The translations under genes were made by a program, and so were the position numbers. Positions 9,230 through 17,316 of a stretch of DNA of 64,000 bases are shown here, piece after piece; within the stretch, counting starts at the first letter, position 1, and every line of letters starts with the position of its first letter. The stretch lies in assembly GCF_002067275.1 (NCBI RefSeq), contig NZ_MVQX01000013.1:1-64000 (forward strand), read 5' to 3'. This DNA is from Methanomethylovorans sp. PtaU1.Bin093. Its GTDB lineage: Archaea; Halobacteriota; Methanosarcinia; Methanosarcinales; Methanosarcinaceae. A model generated the notes under the pieces. It was not told the DNA's origin and ran no database searches. It saw nothing but the letters and a program-made list of their open reading frames with translations.

Positions 9230-10123
9230 TCATACAAAAGTCTGCTTGTGTTTGCTGTACAGCACGTGGACGATACCATCTGCCAGTCCCATTTGAGGCA
9301 CGAACATCTCAGTAATGCCGCTCCATTTCATCACAGACAGGTATATTTTCGCTGCAGGGACTATCACATCTGCCCTGTCAGGCCTTATACCCAGTTCCGA
9401 TATGCGCTGTTCAATAGGGAATGAACGGATATAAGTATGCAGTTTTTTCAGTTTACCGTATTCAAGAGGCGCCCCTTCATTTGTTTTGGATACACTGAAA
9501 AGAAAATTAATATTTCCTCCGCTTCCCACTGCTGATATTGGATGATAGCGGGAAGAAACATGCTTCACCCATAGTTTCATGTCTTCCCAATCCCTTCGGG
9601 TCACAAGTCCTTCATGTATGCGTATGCTTCCAATATCAAAAGACCGGGATTCCATTATTTTATTGTCATCAAAGATGAGTATTTCAGTGCTTCCGCCTCC
9701 AACATCCACGTACATATGGCATAAATTGTTTTCATTCTCAGCCAGTCTTTCCACATGGTTATAATAAATGATCTCAGCTTCTCTTTTTCCACTAATTATC
9801 GATAGATCAATGCCGCTTTCCCTATTGATAAGGTCAACTATTTCCATGTTGTTGCTGGCCTCACGCATAGCTGAAGTAGCACATGCCATATAGTCCGCAG
9901 GCTCAAAGGCATCCATAAGATACCTGAAACCGATCATGGTCTTAACAAGCTTCTGGACCTTTTCTTCGGATATCCTCTTATGGGGAAAAGCGTCCTCTCC
10001 CAGACGGATAGGCATTCTGAAAAGGGCAACTTTCTCATATACGGGACGAACACTTTCTTCTTCTACCTTTGCGAGCAAAAGCCTCACGGCATTGGAACCT
10101 ACGTCTATGGCAGCGAATTTCAC
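9230..10123 (-). CDS. ppx: Exopolyphosphatase, Ppx/GppA family (N-terminal two domains only)
   Basis: A 297-residue protein that should release phosphate from the ends of polyphosphate chains. It begins with AAIDVGSNAVRLLL (first phosphate loop) and has YVDVGGGSTEIL and SIRIHEG further on, plus the late loop GSGGN. Many bacterial Ppx proteins run to about 500 residues with an HD-type helical domain at the C-terminus. That domain is absent here, but a similar one occurs in the CYTH-HD protein at 17317-18564. Its ATG overlaps the stop of ppk1 by 4 bp (ATGA), so synthesis and degradation enzymes are co-transcribed. Guanosine pentaphosphatase activity is possible in this family but not indicated. 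Confidence 0.88.
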   Translation of the reverse strand: MKFAAIDVGSNAVRLLLAKVEEESVRPVYEKVALFRMPIRLGEDAFPHKRISEEKVQKLVKTMIGFRYLMDAFEPADYMACATSAMREASNNMEIVDLINRESGIDLSIISGKREAEIIYYNHVERLAENENNLCHMYVDVGGGSTEILIFDDNKIMESRSFDIGSIRIHEGLVTRRDWEDMKLWVKHVSSRYHPISAVGSGGNINFLFSVSKTNEGAPLEYGKLKKLHTYIRSFPIEQRISELGIRPDRADVIVPAAKIYLSVMKWSGITEMFVPQMGLADGIVHVLYSKHKQTFV

Positions 10124-12201
10124 TCCATACCACCTTTTCCGGATGCTTTGTTTGAGAACAGTTTGTACAGATCATCCTGCGCACGCCTTATTTTGCTTGA
10201 CCGTTTTCTCTTTACATATTTGTTGTCCTGCTCTTTATTAATAATACGAGCTTTGGTATTATCCGCAAACTGGATCTCCATGAATTGTTTAAGTTCTTCC
10301 TGTATAGATCTGTCGTAAACAGGCACTGCTACTTCCACTCGCCTGTCCAGGTTACGCACCATCCAGTCTGCAGAGGAAATGAAATATTTCTCATCGCCAT
10401 CATTACAGAATATGAACACTCTTGAATGTTCCAGATACTTATCCACTATACTTGTGACCTCTATGTTTTCGCTAAGCCCCTTGACTCCAGGAACCAGAGA
10501 ACATATACCCCTGGTCACCATCCGGACCTTAACGCCTGCCTGGCTCGCTTCATAGAGTTTTTCTATCATCCTGCGGTCCACAAGATTGTTCATCTTCAGG
10601 TACATATAAGCCTGCTTTCCGGCCTTTGAATTCCTTATTTCAGTATTGATCAGTCTGTAGATCTTGTTGCGCATGAAGTGAGGGGCAACGATGAGATGGT
10701 CATAACTTATGTGTTTATATGTATGTTCAAAGAAATCGAAGAGGTCTTTAACTTCTCTGGTTATGGCCTGGTTGGATGTGAGCAATGCATGATCACTATA
10801 AACGTGAGCAGTAGACTCATTAAAATTACCAGTGCCTATGCAGGCGTATGTCACAGGGATATCGTTCTCCATTCTTGTTATTTTACACAGCTTAGCATGC
10901 ACCTTTAGCCCAGGAACTCCGTCAATAATGGTAGCTCCCGCCTCTTCCAGTTTCTGCGTCCAGAAGATATTTGCCATCTCATCGAAACGCGCCTGCAGCT
11001 CGATGACCACTGTTACGGATTTACCGTTCTTCACAGCATTGATGAGGGCATTCACCACATTTGAGTTCTTAGCTACCCTGTAGAGTGTCATCTTAATGGT
11101 AGTGACGTTCGGATCAATGGCCGCTTCTCTTAACAGATCGATCATATGATCGAAAGAATGGTAGGGGTAACAGAGCATTACATCTTTGCTGCGTATTACT
11201 TCCAGAATGCTGCGGTTAACTGGGAGATCGGGATGTCTTATAGGCTTGTTTTTTTCATATAACAGGGAGCTATCACCCACGTCCGGGAAGTTCATGAAAT
11301 CCCGTGCATTGTGGTATCTTCCTCCGGGAACTATATTTTCAAGGTTTTTCATTTTCAGGCCATCAAGTATGATGTTCAGCAGGTCTTCCGGCATTTCCCT
11401 GTCATATACAAATCTCACAGGTTCCCCTCTTTCTCTTTGCTTGAGACCCTCTGAGATCTTTTCAAAAAAACTTTTCATCACATCGTCTTCAATATCGAGT
11501 TCAGCATCCCTTGTAAGTTTGATGGTGTATGCACTTATGGAATCATAGTCAAATATAGAGAAAATGTTCGAGAGGCCGAAACGTATCACATCGTCCAGCA
11601 TTATTATATATTGAGTGCCGGAGTCCGATGGTAACGGAAGAAAACGGGGTAACACATCTGCAGGTACTTCTATCAGGGCGTAGTTGAATTCCTGGGGGTC
11701 CCGGTACTTGTACATTGCAACTGCCAGGTATATTGCCTGATTCTTTAGATAAGGGAATTTTTGAAGTTCCCGGAACATTACAGGTACAAGCCTTGGACGC
11801 ACTTTGGAAATGAAGTATTCCCTTACGAACTCCTGCTGCTGCTGAGTAAGTTCAGTTTCATTGATAATGAATATATTTGCTTTTTGAAGCTCTTTTTCTA
11901 TCTCTGAGAATACCTCATCGAACTTGTCTCTAAGCTGCAATACTCTTTTATGGATAAGTTCCATTGTTTTTTTTGGTGAATCTCCTATCGTTTCACTGGA
12001 TTTCACTCCCGCATCGATCATTCTGTGAACAGTTCCCACCCTCACACTGAAGAATTCATCCTGGTTCGACGAGAAAATGCCCAGGAACTTCAGGCGTTCC
12101 AGTAATGGCAATGAAGGGTCTGCTGCCTCCTGCAATACCCTTTCATTGAAAGAAAGCCAGCTCATCTCACGGTTAACATATTTGACTATTTTATTCACCA
12201 T
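10120..12201 (-). CDS. ppk1: Polyphosphate kinase PPK1
   Basis: PPK1 polymerises the terminal phosphate of ATP into long-chain polyphosphate. The 693-residue protein has the N-terminal SNQDEFFSVRVG segment, the autophosphorylated histidine H435 in KVHAKL, the second conserved histidine H592 in LEHSR, and the ARFDE and TGNFNE motifs of the phospholipase-D-like catalytic domains. Both histidine positions match the numbering I recall for the E. coli enzyme. It is the first gene of a ppk1-ppx operon (4-bp overlap). The 200-bp upstream gap is AT-rich and should hold the promoter. All recognisable key residues are kept, so it is expected to be active. Confidence 0.95.
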   Translation of the reverse strand: MVNKIVKYVNREMSWLSFNERVLQEAADPSLPLLERLKFLGIFSSNQDEFFSVRVGTVHRMIDAGVKSSETIGDSPKKTMELIHKRVLQLRDKFDEVFSEIEKELQKANIFIINETELTQQQQEFVREYFISKVRPRLVPVMFRELQKFPYLKNQAIYLAVAMYKYRDPQEFNYALIEVPADVLPRFLPLPSDSGTQYIIMLDDVIRFGLSNIFSIFDYDSISAYTIKLTRDAELDIEDDVMKSFFEKISEGLKQRERGEPVRFVYDREMPEDLLNIILDGLKMKNLENIVPGGRYHNARDFMNFPDVGDSSLLYEKNKPIRHPDLPVNRSILEVIRSKDVMLCYPYHSFDHMIDLLREAAIDPNVTTIKMTLYRVAKNSNVVNALINAVKNGKSVTVVIELQARFDEMANIFWTQKLEEAGATIIDGVPGLKVHAKLCKITRMENDIPVTYACIGTGNFNESTAHVYSDHALLTSNQAITREVKDLFDFFEHTYKHISYDHLIVAPHFMRNKIYRLINTEIRNSKAGKQAYMYLKMNNLVDRRMIEKLYEASQAGVKVRMVTRGICSLVPGVKGLSENIEVTSIVDKYLEHSRVFIFCNDGDEKYFISSADWMVRNLDRRVEVAVPVYDRSIQEELKQFMEIQFADNTKARIINKEQDNKYVKRKRSSKIRRAQDDLYKLFSNKASGKGGME

Positions 12202-12404
12202 CTAGATCACAATATATAATTTAAATCCCATTTAAATTTTCCAATTACCATATGCTCCACCACGCGAGCACAATTTTCTGGGTTGCAATCCTAAAGGATG
12301 TTTTCACAAAATATTGGTTCCCTTATAATAACATTTTATACTTATTAGCAATAGCTCTACATACATGTATATATTCTCTATACCCTTCTGGATTGAATGC
12401 CGTT

Positions 12405-14171
12405 TCAATTCTGGTATAGTCTGGCTATCACATTTGAGAACCTGACCCCGAAACCCGGGTCCATTACTTTTGCCCATACTTCTGGAAAAGCTTCAAGTAA
12501 TTCAACGACTTCGTTCTTGCGGTATATAAGATAATTTTCAACCCCTGGGTCTGATAACATCATTTTTTCTTCTCCGGCTGTCCTTCCTTCTCCAAAACCC
12601 CATTTCCCGTACTTCAGGTAGTTCTCCAGTAGTTCTATTGCAACAACTGCATCATGAATATCACCAAGATTGTCCTGCAGTGTCTTGAGGTCCTTTACAA
12701 GGCTGTTCGTTTCTTCTCCCAGTACTTCGTCGAAGAATTCCAGAGTATATCTTAAGATCTTCACATCTATGCGCAAAGCATGCAACATCTCAAAGGAAGG
12801 TTCATCCTCGCGTACCAGATCATCGTAGGCCCGCACTTTAGCGAGCTCGTTATACAAAAGAGAAGGGAGCACATCCCTTACTCTGTGGGGCAGGGGTCTG
12901 CCGTCCCGGTCTACCAGAGATTCTTCCCACTTTCCTCCTTTTTCCAGCACTTTTGTGAACTTGAGCTTGAACTTGTCATATTTGGTGCTGTCAAGATGCA
13001 ACAGCATAAGTCCTCTTGCCTTGTCCCTTTCTATCTGAAGATTTCCAGTAAGTTCGTCCAGTTCTGAAGTTCTCTGTCCGGGAAGTGATCCGATATACTC
13101 TTGTATCTTTTCCATGAACACATCCAGATCGCGGACAGCTCCAAGGGACCTGCGCGTAGCTTTTATGTTCCTGAAAACAGGCTTCATTGTATCCATATCC
13201 AGATGACCATTGAATACTTGCAACACAGAACGCATGCGCATGGCTGCGACCCGCATGTCATGCAACTCTTCTATATCCTTGCCCAGCATTGTGCCGCGTT
13301 CATGTTTGAGCATTCTCCCGAAATGGAATCTCAGGATCTTGTGGGCAGCTTCTCTCATGTGGTCGTCTTTTTTTATGTCAGTTCTTTTCATAGACAGGAA
13401 GTTCTTGACATCAATTCCGGCGACCACTCCCCTTTCAATTATATCGGTTGTTGTTGCGGTTTCTTCTATTGTTTCAGGTGGTTCAGGGTTAAGATCTATC
13501 ATTGTTTCCGGGAACGTTGTTTCAGGAACGCTCTCGGTTGCTGTCCCGATTTCACAGGTTTTACCTTTTTCGGTTCCATCCGTAATTATGTCGGCATCAC
13601 AAACAAACATCTCATTTTCATCACATGTGGAACTCCATCCGGAAAATTCGTTTGACGGATGTATCATCTGAGATACCATCATACTGCTAAGGGCTGCAGT
13701 TAATTGTTTTTCTCCGGAAGACATAGTATCTGTACTATTGATGCCTGTGGGTTCGGACATGCAATGGATGGGGTTCGGAACATTCCGGAATTGTTGCAAC
13801 GTGATGCTACATAAAAGCAATAGAATTCCTGCACCATAAGCAAGTATTACATATGCCACTTTAGGATAGAACCAGGCATCAGGATAAAGAAGAATAAAAC
13901 CAAGGATACCTGCAGCGGATAAGATCGAACCGAATGTTAAAAGAAAGCCTGTATCTGGCTTCAGGAGAAAGAGCAGGTTCTGACCCATCAGAATAAGCAG
14001 AATACCTGTTCCCGCAAGCCCCAGGGACAGGACGATCTGGCCGGGTCCGGAAAACCTGTTAATGCTTTCAAAAACTGCATATAAGATCGCTGATGCGATG
14101 CATACCAAGCCTGTAATGATCAGGAAAAGCATGGTTCCCTTAGAATTGGATCTCTTCCCCTCTTTGTCCAT
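12405..14171 (-). CDS. Membrane-anchored CHAD-domain protein
   Basis: A 588-residue protein in two halves. Residues about 14-125 form four hydrophobic segments. After a polar, Thr/Glu-rich linker (about 130-255), residues 265-588 form a CHAD domain, seen from the conserved His/Arg helices (HKILRFHFGRMLKHE, ELHDMRVAAMRMRSVLQVF, LRIDVKILRYTLEFF). CHAD domains bind polyphosphate through these basic helices and are known to target polyphosphate granules. The gene is upstream of ppk1-ppx on the same strand with a 200-bp gap. A role in tethering polyphosphate to the membrane is inference; no catalytic motif is visible. Confidence 0.82.
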   Translation of the reverse strand: MDKEGKRSNSKGTMLFLIITGLVCIASAILYAVFESINRFSGPGQIVLSLGLAGTGILLILMGQNLLFLLKPDTGFLLTFGSILSAAGILGFILLYPDAWFYPKVAYVILAYGAGILLLLCSITLQQFRNVPNPIHCMSEPTGINSTDTMSSGEKQLTAALSSMMVSQMIHPSNEFSGWSSTCDENEMFVCDADIITDGTEKGKTCEIGTATESVPETTFPETMIDLNPEPPETIEETATTTDIIERGVVAGIDVKNFLSMKRTDIKKDDHMREAAHKILRFHFGRMLKHERGTMLGKDIEELHDMRVAAMRMRSVLQVFNGHLDMDTMKPVFRNIKATRRSLGAVRDLDVFMEKIQEYIGSLPGQRTSELDELTGNLQIERDKARGLMLLHLDSTKYDKFKLKFTKVLEKGGKWEESLVDRDGRPLPHRVRDVLPSLLYNELAKVRAYDDLVREDEPSFEMLHALRIDVKILRYTLEFFDEVLGEETNSLVKDLKTLQDNLGDIHDAVVAIELLENYLKYGKWGFGEGRTAGEEKMMLSDPGVENYLIYRKNEVVELLEAFPEVWAKVMDPGFGVRFSNVIARLYQN

Positions 14172-14195
14172 AAGTATTCCTATGTTCCCTGATAA

Positions 14196-14312
14196 TTAAA
14201 GTTTTGTGCACGAATAAAAATAAAGTCTTGGGGACATGGAGATAACATCCACCGGACATCTCTTTACACACTTCTTACACGCAATGCATTCCTTCTTCAA
14301 TATCCAGGGCAT
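14196..14312 (-). pseudogene. 38-codon ferredoxin fragment (single 4Fe-4S motif)
   Basis: In the gap between two larger genes, the minus strand encodes 38 codons from an ATG at 14312, with GAGGTG about 4 bases upstream, to a TAA at 14196. Residues 9-20 read CIACKKCVKRCP, the CxxCxxCxxxCP signature of a bacterial-type 4Fe-4S ferredoxin, followed by VDVISM as expected. A typical methanogen ferredoxin is about 55-65 residues with two such motifs; here the frame changes to unrelated sequence and stops. It is most likely a decayed ferredoxin gene, but a functional single-cluster mini-protein cannot be excluded because start and RBS are intact. Confidence 0.6.
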
Positions 14313-14428
14313 AAGGCACCTCTTACTTAATGTGGCATATGAAGCATACCTTAACAATCACATCCCTCTCGATTTTTTTGTATTTCCCCATTAATGCAGT
14401 TCATGTTTAGCAAATAAAAATCTTTTGA

Positions 14429-14444
14429 ATATATATTATATATA
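14429..14444 (+). promoter_or_regulatory. TATA box for the MgtC/DUF4010 gene
   Basis: An uninterrupted A/T alternation lies about 45-60 bases before the ATG at 14490. It is the only strong TATA candidate in this gap on the plus strand. Confidence 0.45.
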
Positions 14445-14489
14445 GGGTGTCAGATATATCATTAATTTAAATATTTATGAGAAGGAATT

Positions 14490-15797
14490 ATGCAAATACT
14501 GGACATCATAAACAATTTAGGACTGGATTCTTTCCTTGTAAATTTTTTACAGAAACTGGTAGTTTCTCTCATGATAGGGATACTCATAGGAATCGAACGC
14601 GAGCACTGGAGAACCAGCAAAAAGATCTACGCAGGGGTAAGGACCTTTACCATCACCTGTCTTATAGGGATGCTAGCTACATTCATGCAACCTTACGTTT
14701 CCTTTGACATACTTCTTATAACTACTATCTTTATGGTCTTTTCCTGTATTCTTATGGTATATGCAGTGAACATAGTCTATGGGCGTTCTGGCCTGACGAG
14801 TGCTATTGCTCTCTTTTTTACATATCTGCTGGGCGTCCTGGTAGGCAGTGGTATGTTCCTGGTGCCAATAGTTTCTGCCGTTGTCCTGACTTTTGTGCTA
14901 ATTGAAAAAAAGCCATTGCATGCATTAGCAGAGCACCTATCTGAAAAAGATATTTCAGGAGCACTGAAATTCCTAGCAGTGGTTTTCGTGTTGTACCCCA
15001 TAGTGCCTGCTGAACCTGTATATGATGTGCTCAATCTCAAATCAGCTATACTTATTGTTGTCCTCGTATCTTCCATTAGTTTTGTAAACTATCTTTCTCT
15101 CAAAAAAATGGGTTCCAAAGGAGGTATAGCTTATTCCGGGCTTCTGGGAGGACTGGTAAGCAGTGAAGCTACTATTGTAGCGCTGGCAAACATCTCACGC
15201 AGGAGGATGAACCTCACAGAGAACATATACATAGGTTGCATGCTGGCGGTCATATCCATGCTTATCAGGGACATCGTCATAGCCATCATTGTTGACACGA
15301 GCGGCAGGACTGCATTGCTTATGTTACCCCCTTTTCTTATTATGGGACTTGCCACCGTGATGCTTGTACTATTTGAAAAGCAGAAGATGGAAGTCACCCA
15401 GGAGACACTTGATATAGGATCACCTTTTGCTCTTGGTCCCGCTTTTAAATTTGGTTTGATCTTTGTTATTTTCCTCTTACTTGCGAACACTGCCAACACT
15501 TTCGCAGGACCGGTAGGCACTTATGCAACCGCCTTGGGCGGTATAGTAAGCAGTGCAGCAGTTACTGCGTCTGTGACAGCTCTTGCACTTAGCGGCAGCA
15601 TCTCCTATAAAACAGCTGCTGAAACAGCAGTGATGGCAGGCATCATAAGCACGTTGACAAAACCCGTTTTCATAAAGATAACAGGTTCTAAGGAACTGTT
15701 CAGTAAGTCTCTGACCCCATTCATATTGGTAGTGATCACTGGAATCTTAGCCCTGATAGGCTGGAGTTTATTCCAGCATGGATTATTCTTTAAATAA
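14490..15797 (+). CDS. MgtC/SapB-DUF4010 family membrane protein
   Basis: A 435-residue polytopic protein with about twelve hydrophobic segments. The first third carries the MgtC/SapB-like motif SLMIGILIGIEREH (near residues 30-43), and the remainder fits the DUF4010 module, with glycine/serine repeats such as GLLGGLVSSEATI and ALGGIVSSAAVTASV. MgtC proteins are linked to survival at low magnesium and to ATPase or phosphate homeostasis in bacteria; the function of the DUF4010 form is not known. It is followed by the PPK2 gene after 23 bp on the same strand, which suggests co-transcription. Transport of phosphate or a divalent cation is a guess from context only. Confidence 0.75.
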   Translation: MQILDIINNLGLDSFLVNFLQKLVVSLMIGILIGIEREHWRTSKKIYAGVRTFTITCLIGMLATFMQPYVSFDILLITTIFMVFSCILMVYAVNIVYGRSGLTSAIALFFTYLLGVLVGSGMFLVPIVSAVVLTFVLIEKKPLHALAEHLSEKDISGALKFLAVVFVLYPIVPAEPVYDVLNLKSAILIVVLVSSISFVNYLSLKKMGSKGGIAYSGLLGGLVSSEATIVALANISRRRMNLTENIYIGCMLAVISMLIRDIVIAIIVDTSGRTALLMLPPFLIMGLATVMLVLFEKQKMEVTQETLDIGSPFALGPAFKFGLIFVIFLLLANTANTFAGPVGTYATALGGIVSSAAVTASVTALALSGSISYKTAAETAVMAGIISTLTKPVFIKITGSKELFSKSLTPFILVVITGILALIGWSLFQHGLFFK

Positions 15798-15820
15798 CAT
15801 TAGTCCAAAAAGGAAGTTAA

Positions 15821-17308
15821 ATGCTTGAAAGTGTTGATCTGTCCCTGCGTGTAAGCAAGGAGGAGTACAAGTCCCGGATAGAGGACCTGTATATTCGCAT
15901 CGGAGAACTGCAGCGTAAAGCCTGGAAGATGAAGATACCCATCGTCATAGTGTTCGAAGGATGGCATGCTTCCGGTATGGCAGAGATTATTAACCGTTGT
16001 ATTCTGGGGCTAAATCCAATGGGGTTCAAATACCACGTTACGGCAAAACCCACCTATGAAGATCTCAAAAAACCCCTGTTGTGGAGGTTCTGGCACCATA
16101 TACCTGCATATGGCAGCATTGCCATTTTTGACAGGAGCTGGTACAGCCGGGCTGTCATAGAATATTTTGATCGGAAAGGGAAAAATGAACGATTCGAACA
16201 TTGCGTGAATAGGATCAATGTTTTTGAACGGCAACTTGCAGAGGACGGTTACCTTATTATTAAGTTCTTTATGCATATCACCAAGGAAGAGCAGCATAAA
16301 AGGTTCCGCGAATATGAGAAGAAGGCCATACCCCTCTGTATTGTTGATGAGGAAATTGATTATCTCAATGAATATGACAACTATCTTCCTTTCATAGACC
16401 AGATCCTTGAAAGCACACACAGGGAATATGCTCCCTGGACCGTCATAGAGGCCGAAGAATTTAATCACGCTACAGTAAAAGTGCTTTCTACTGCCATACG
16501 CATGATGGAAGAGCATATCGACAAAACCATAAATGAACCCTTTAAGTTTTTCAAGGATACAGTGGGCAAGAATGCGATAAGCAGTGCAGACCTTTCAGTT
16601 TCCAGACTTTCACAGGCAGATCTTTCCCTGAAGGTCGAAGAGGATGAATATGAGAAAAAAAAGGACTTCTATCAGGAAAGGCTGGGTGAGCTGCAGTATG
16701 AACTGTTCAAGAAAAAGATACCTATGGTAGTCGTCTTTGAAGGCTGGGATGCAGCAGGCAAAGGTGGTAACATACGGCGTATAGCCCGGAAGCTTGACCC
16801 CAGGCTTTATAGTGTGGAACCTGTGGGAGTGCCCAATGATCTTGAAAAGAACCACCATTATTTATGGCGTTTCTATAGAGAAATTCCCGAAGCCGGACAT
16901 ATAGCCATCTTTGACCGAAGCTGGTATGGAAGGGTGCTGGTGGAGAGAGTGGAGGGCTTTTCTACGGAAGAACAATGGAAGCGGGCATACAACGAAATAA
17001 ATGAGTTCGAGGAAACACTGGCAGATTTCGGGACGATCATAGTGAAGTTCTGGTTGCACATTGACGAGAGCGAGCAATTGAGAAGGTTCAAGGAAAGAGA
17101 AAACACTTCTTATAAGCAATGGAAGATAACTCCGGACGACTGGAGGAACAGGGAAAAATGGGGTGAATATAGTGAAGCGGTAGATGAGATGCTTTTAAAG
17201 ACACATACTGCTCATGCTCCCTGGACAATTGTCGAAGCAAATGATAAAAGATATGCAAGATTAAAGAGCTTAAAGACACTTGTGGAAACCATTGAGAAAG
17301 AGCTGTAG
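15821..17308 (+). CDS. ppk2: Two-domain polyphosphate kinase 2 (polyphosphate:AMP phosphotransferase type)
   Basis: PPK2 enzymes use polyphosphate to phosphorylate nucleotides. This 495-residue protein holds two tandem PPK2 domains, the arrangement of the class that converts AMP to ADP. The C-terminal domain has an intact Walker A, EGWDAAGKGG (307-316), and lid/Walker B FDRSWYGR. The N-terminal domain has the degenerate EGWHASGMAE (46-55), losing the Walker lysine, but keeps FDRSWYSR (103-110). In characterised two-domain enzymes only the C-terminal copy is catalytic, which fits. It lies 23 bp behind the MgtC/DUF4010 gene and converges with the CYTH-HD gene 8 bp away. Likely product: ADP at the cost of polyphosphate. 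Confidence 0.9.
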   Translation: MLESVDLSLRVSKEEYKSRIEDLYIRIGELQRKAWKMKIPIVIVFEGWHASGMAEIINRCILGLNPMGFKYHVTAKPTYEDLKKPLLWRFWHHIPAYGSIAIFDRSWYSRAVIEYFDRKGKNERFEHCVNRINVFERQLAEDGYLIIKFFMHITKEEQHKRFREYEKKAIPLCIVDEEIDYLNEYDNYLPFIDQILESTHREYAPWTVIEAEEFNHATVKVLSTAIRMMEEHIDKTINEPFKFFKDTVGKNAISSADLSVSRLSQADLSLKVEEDEYEKKKDFYQERLGELQYELFKKKIPMVVVFEGWDAAGKGGNIRRIARKLDPRLYSVEPVGVPNDLEKNHHYLWRFYREIPEAGHIAIFDRSWYGRVLVERVEGFSTEEQWKRAYNEINEFEETLADFGTIIVKFWLHIDESEQLRRFKERENTSYKQWKITPDDWRNREKWGEYSEAVDEMLLKTHTAHAPWTIVEANDKRYARLKSLKTLVETIEKEL

Positions 17309-17316
17309 TTCGCTGG

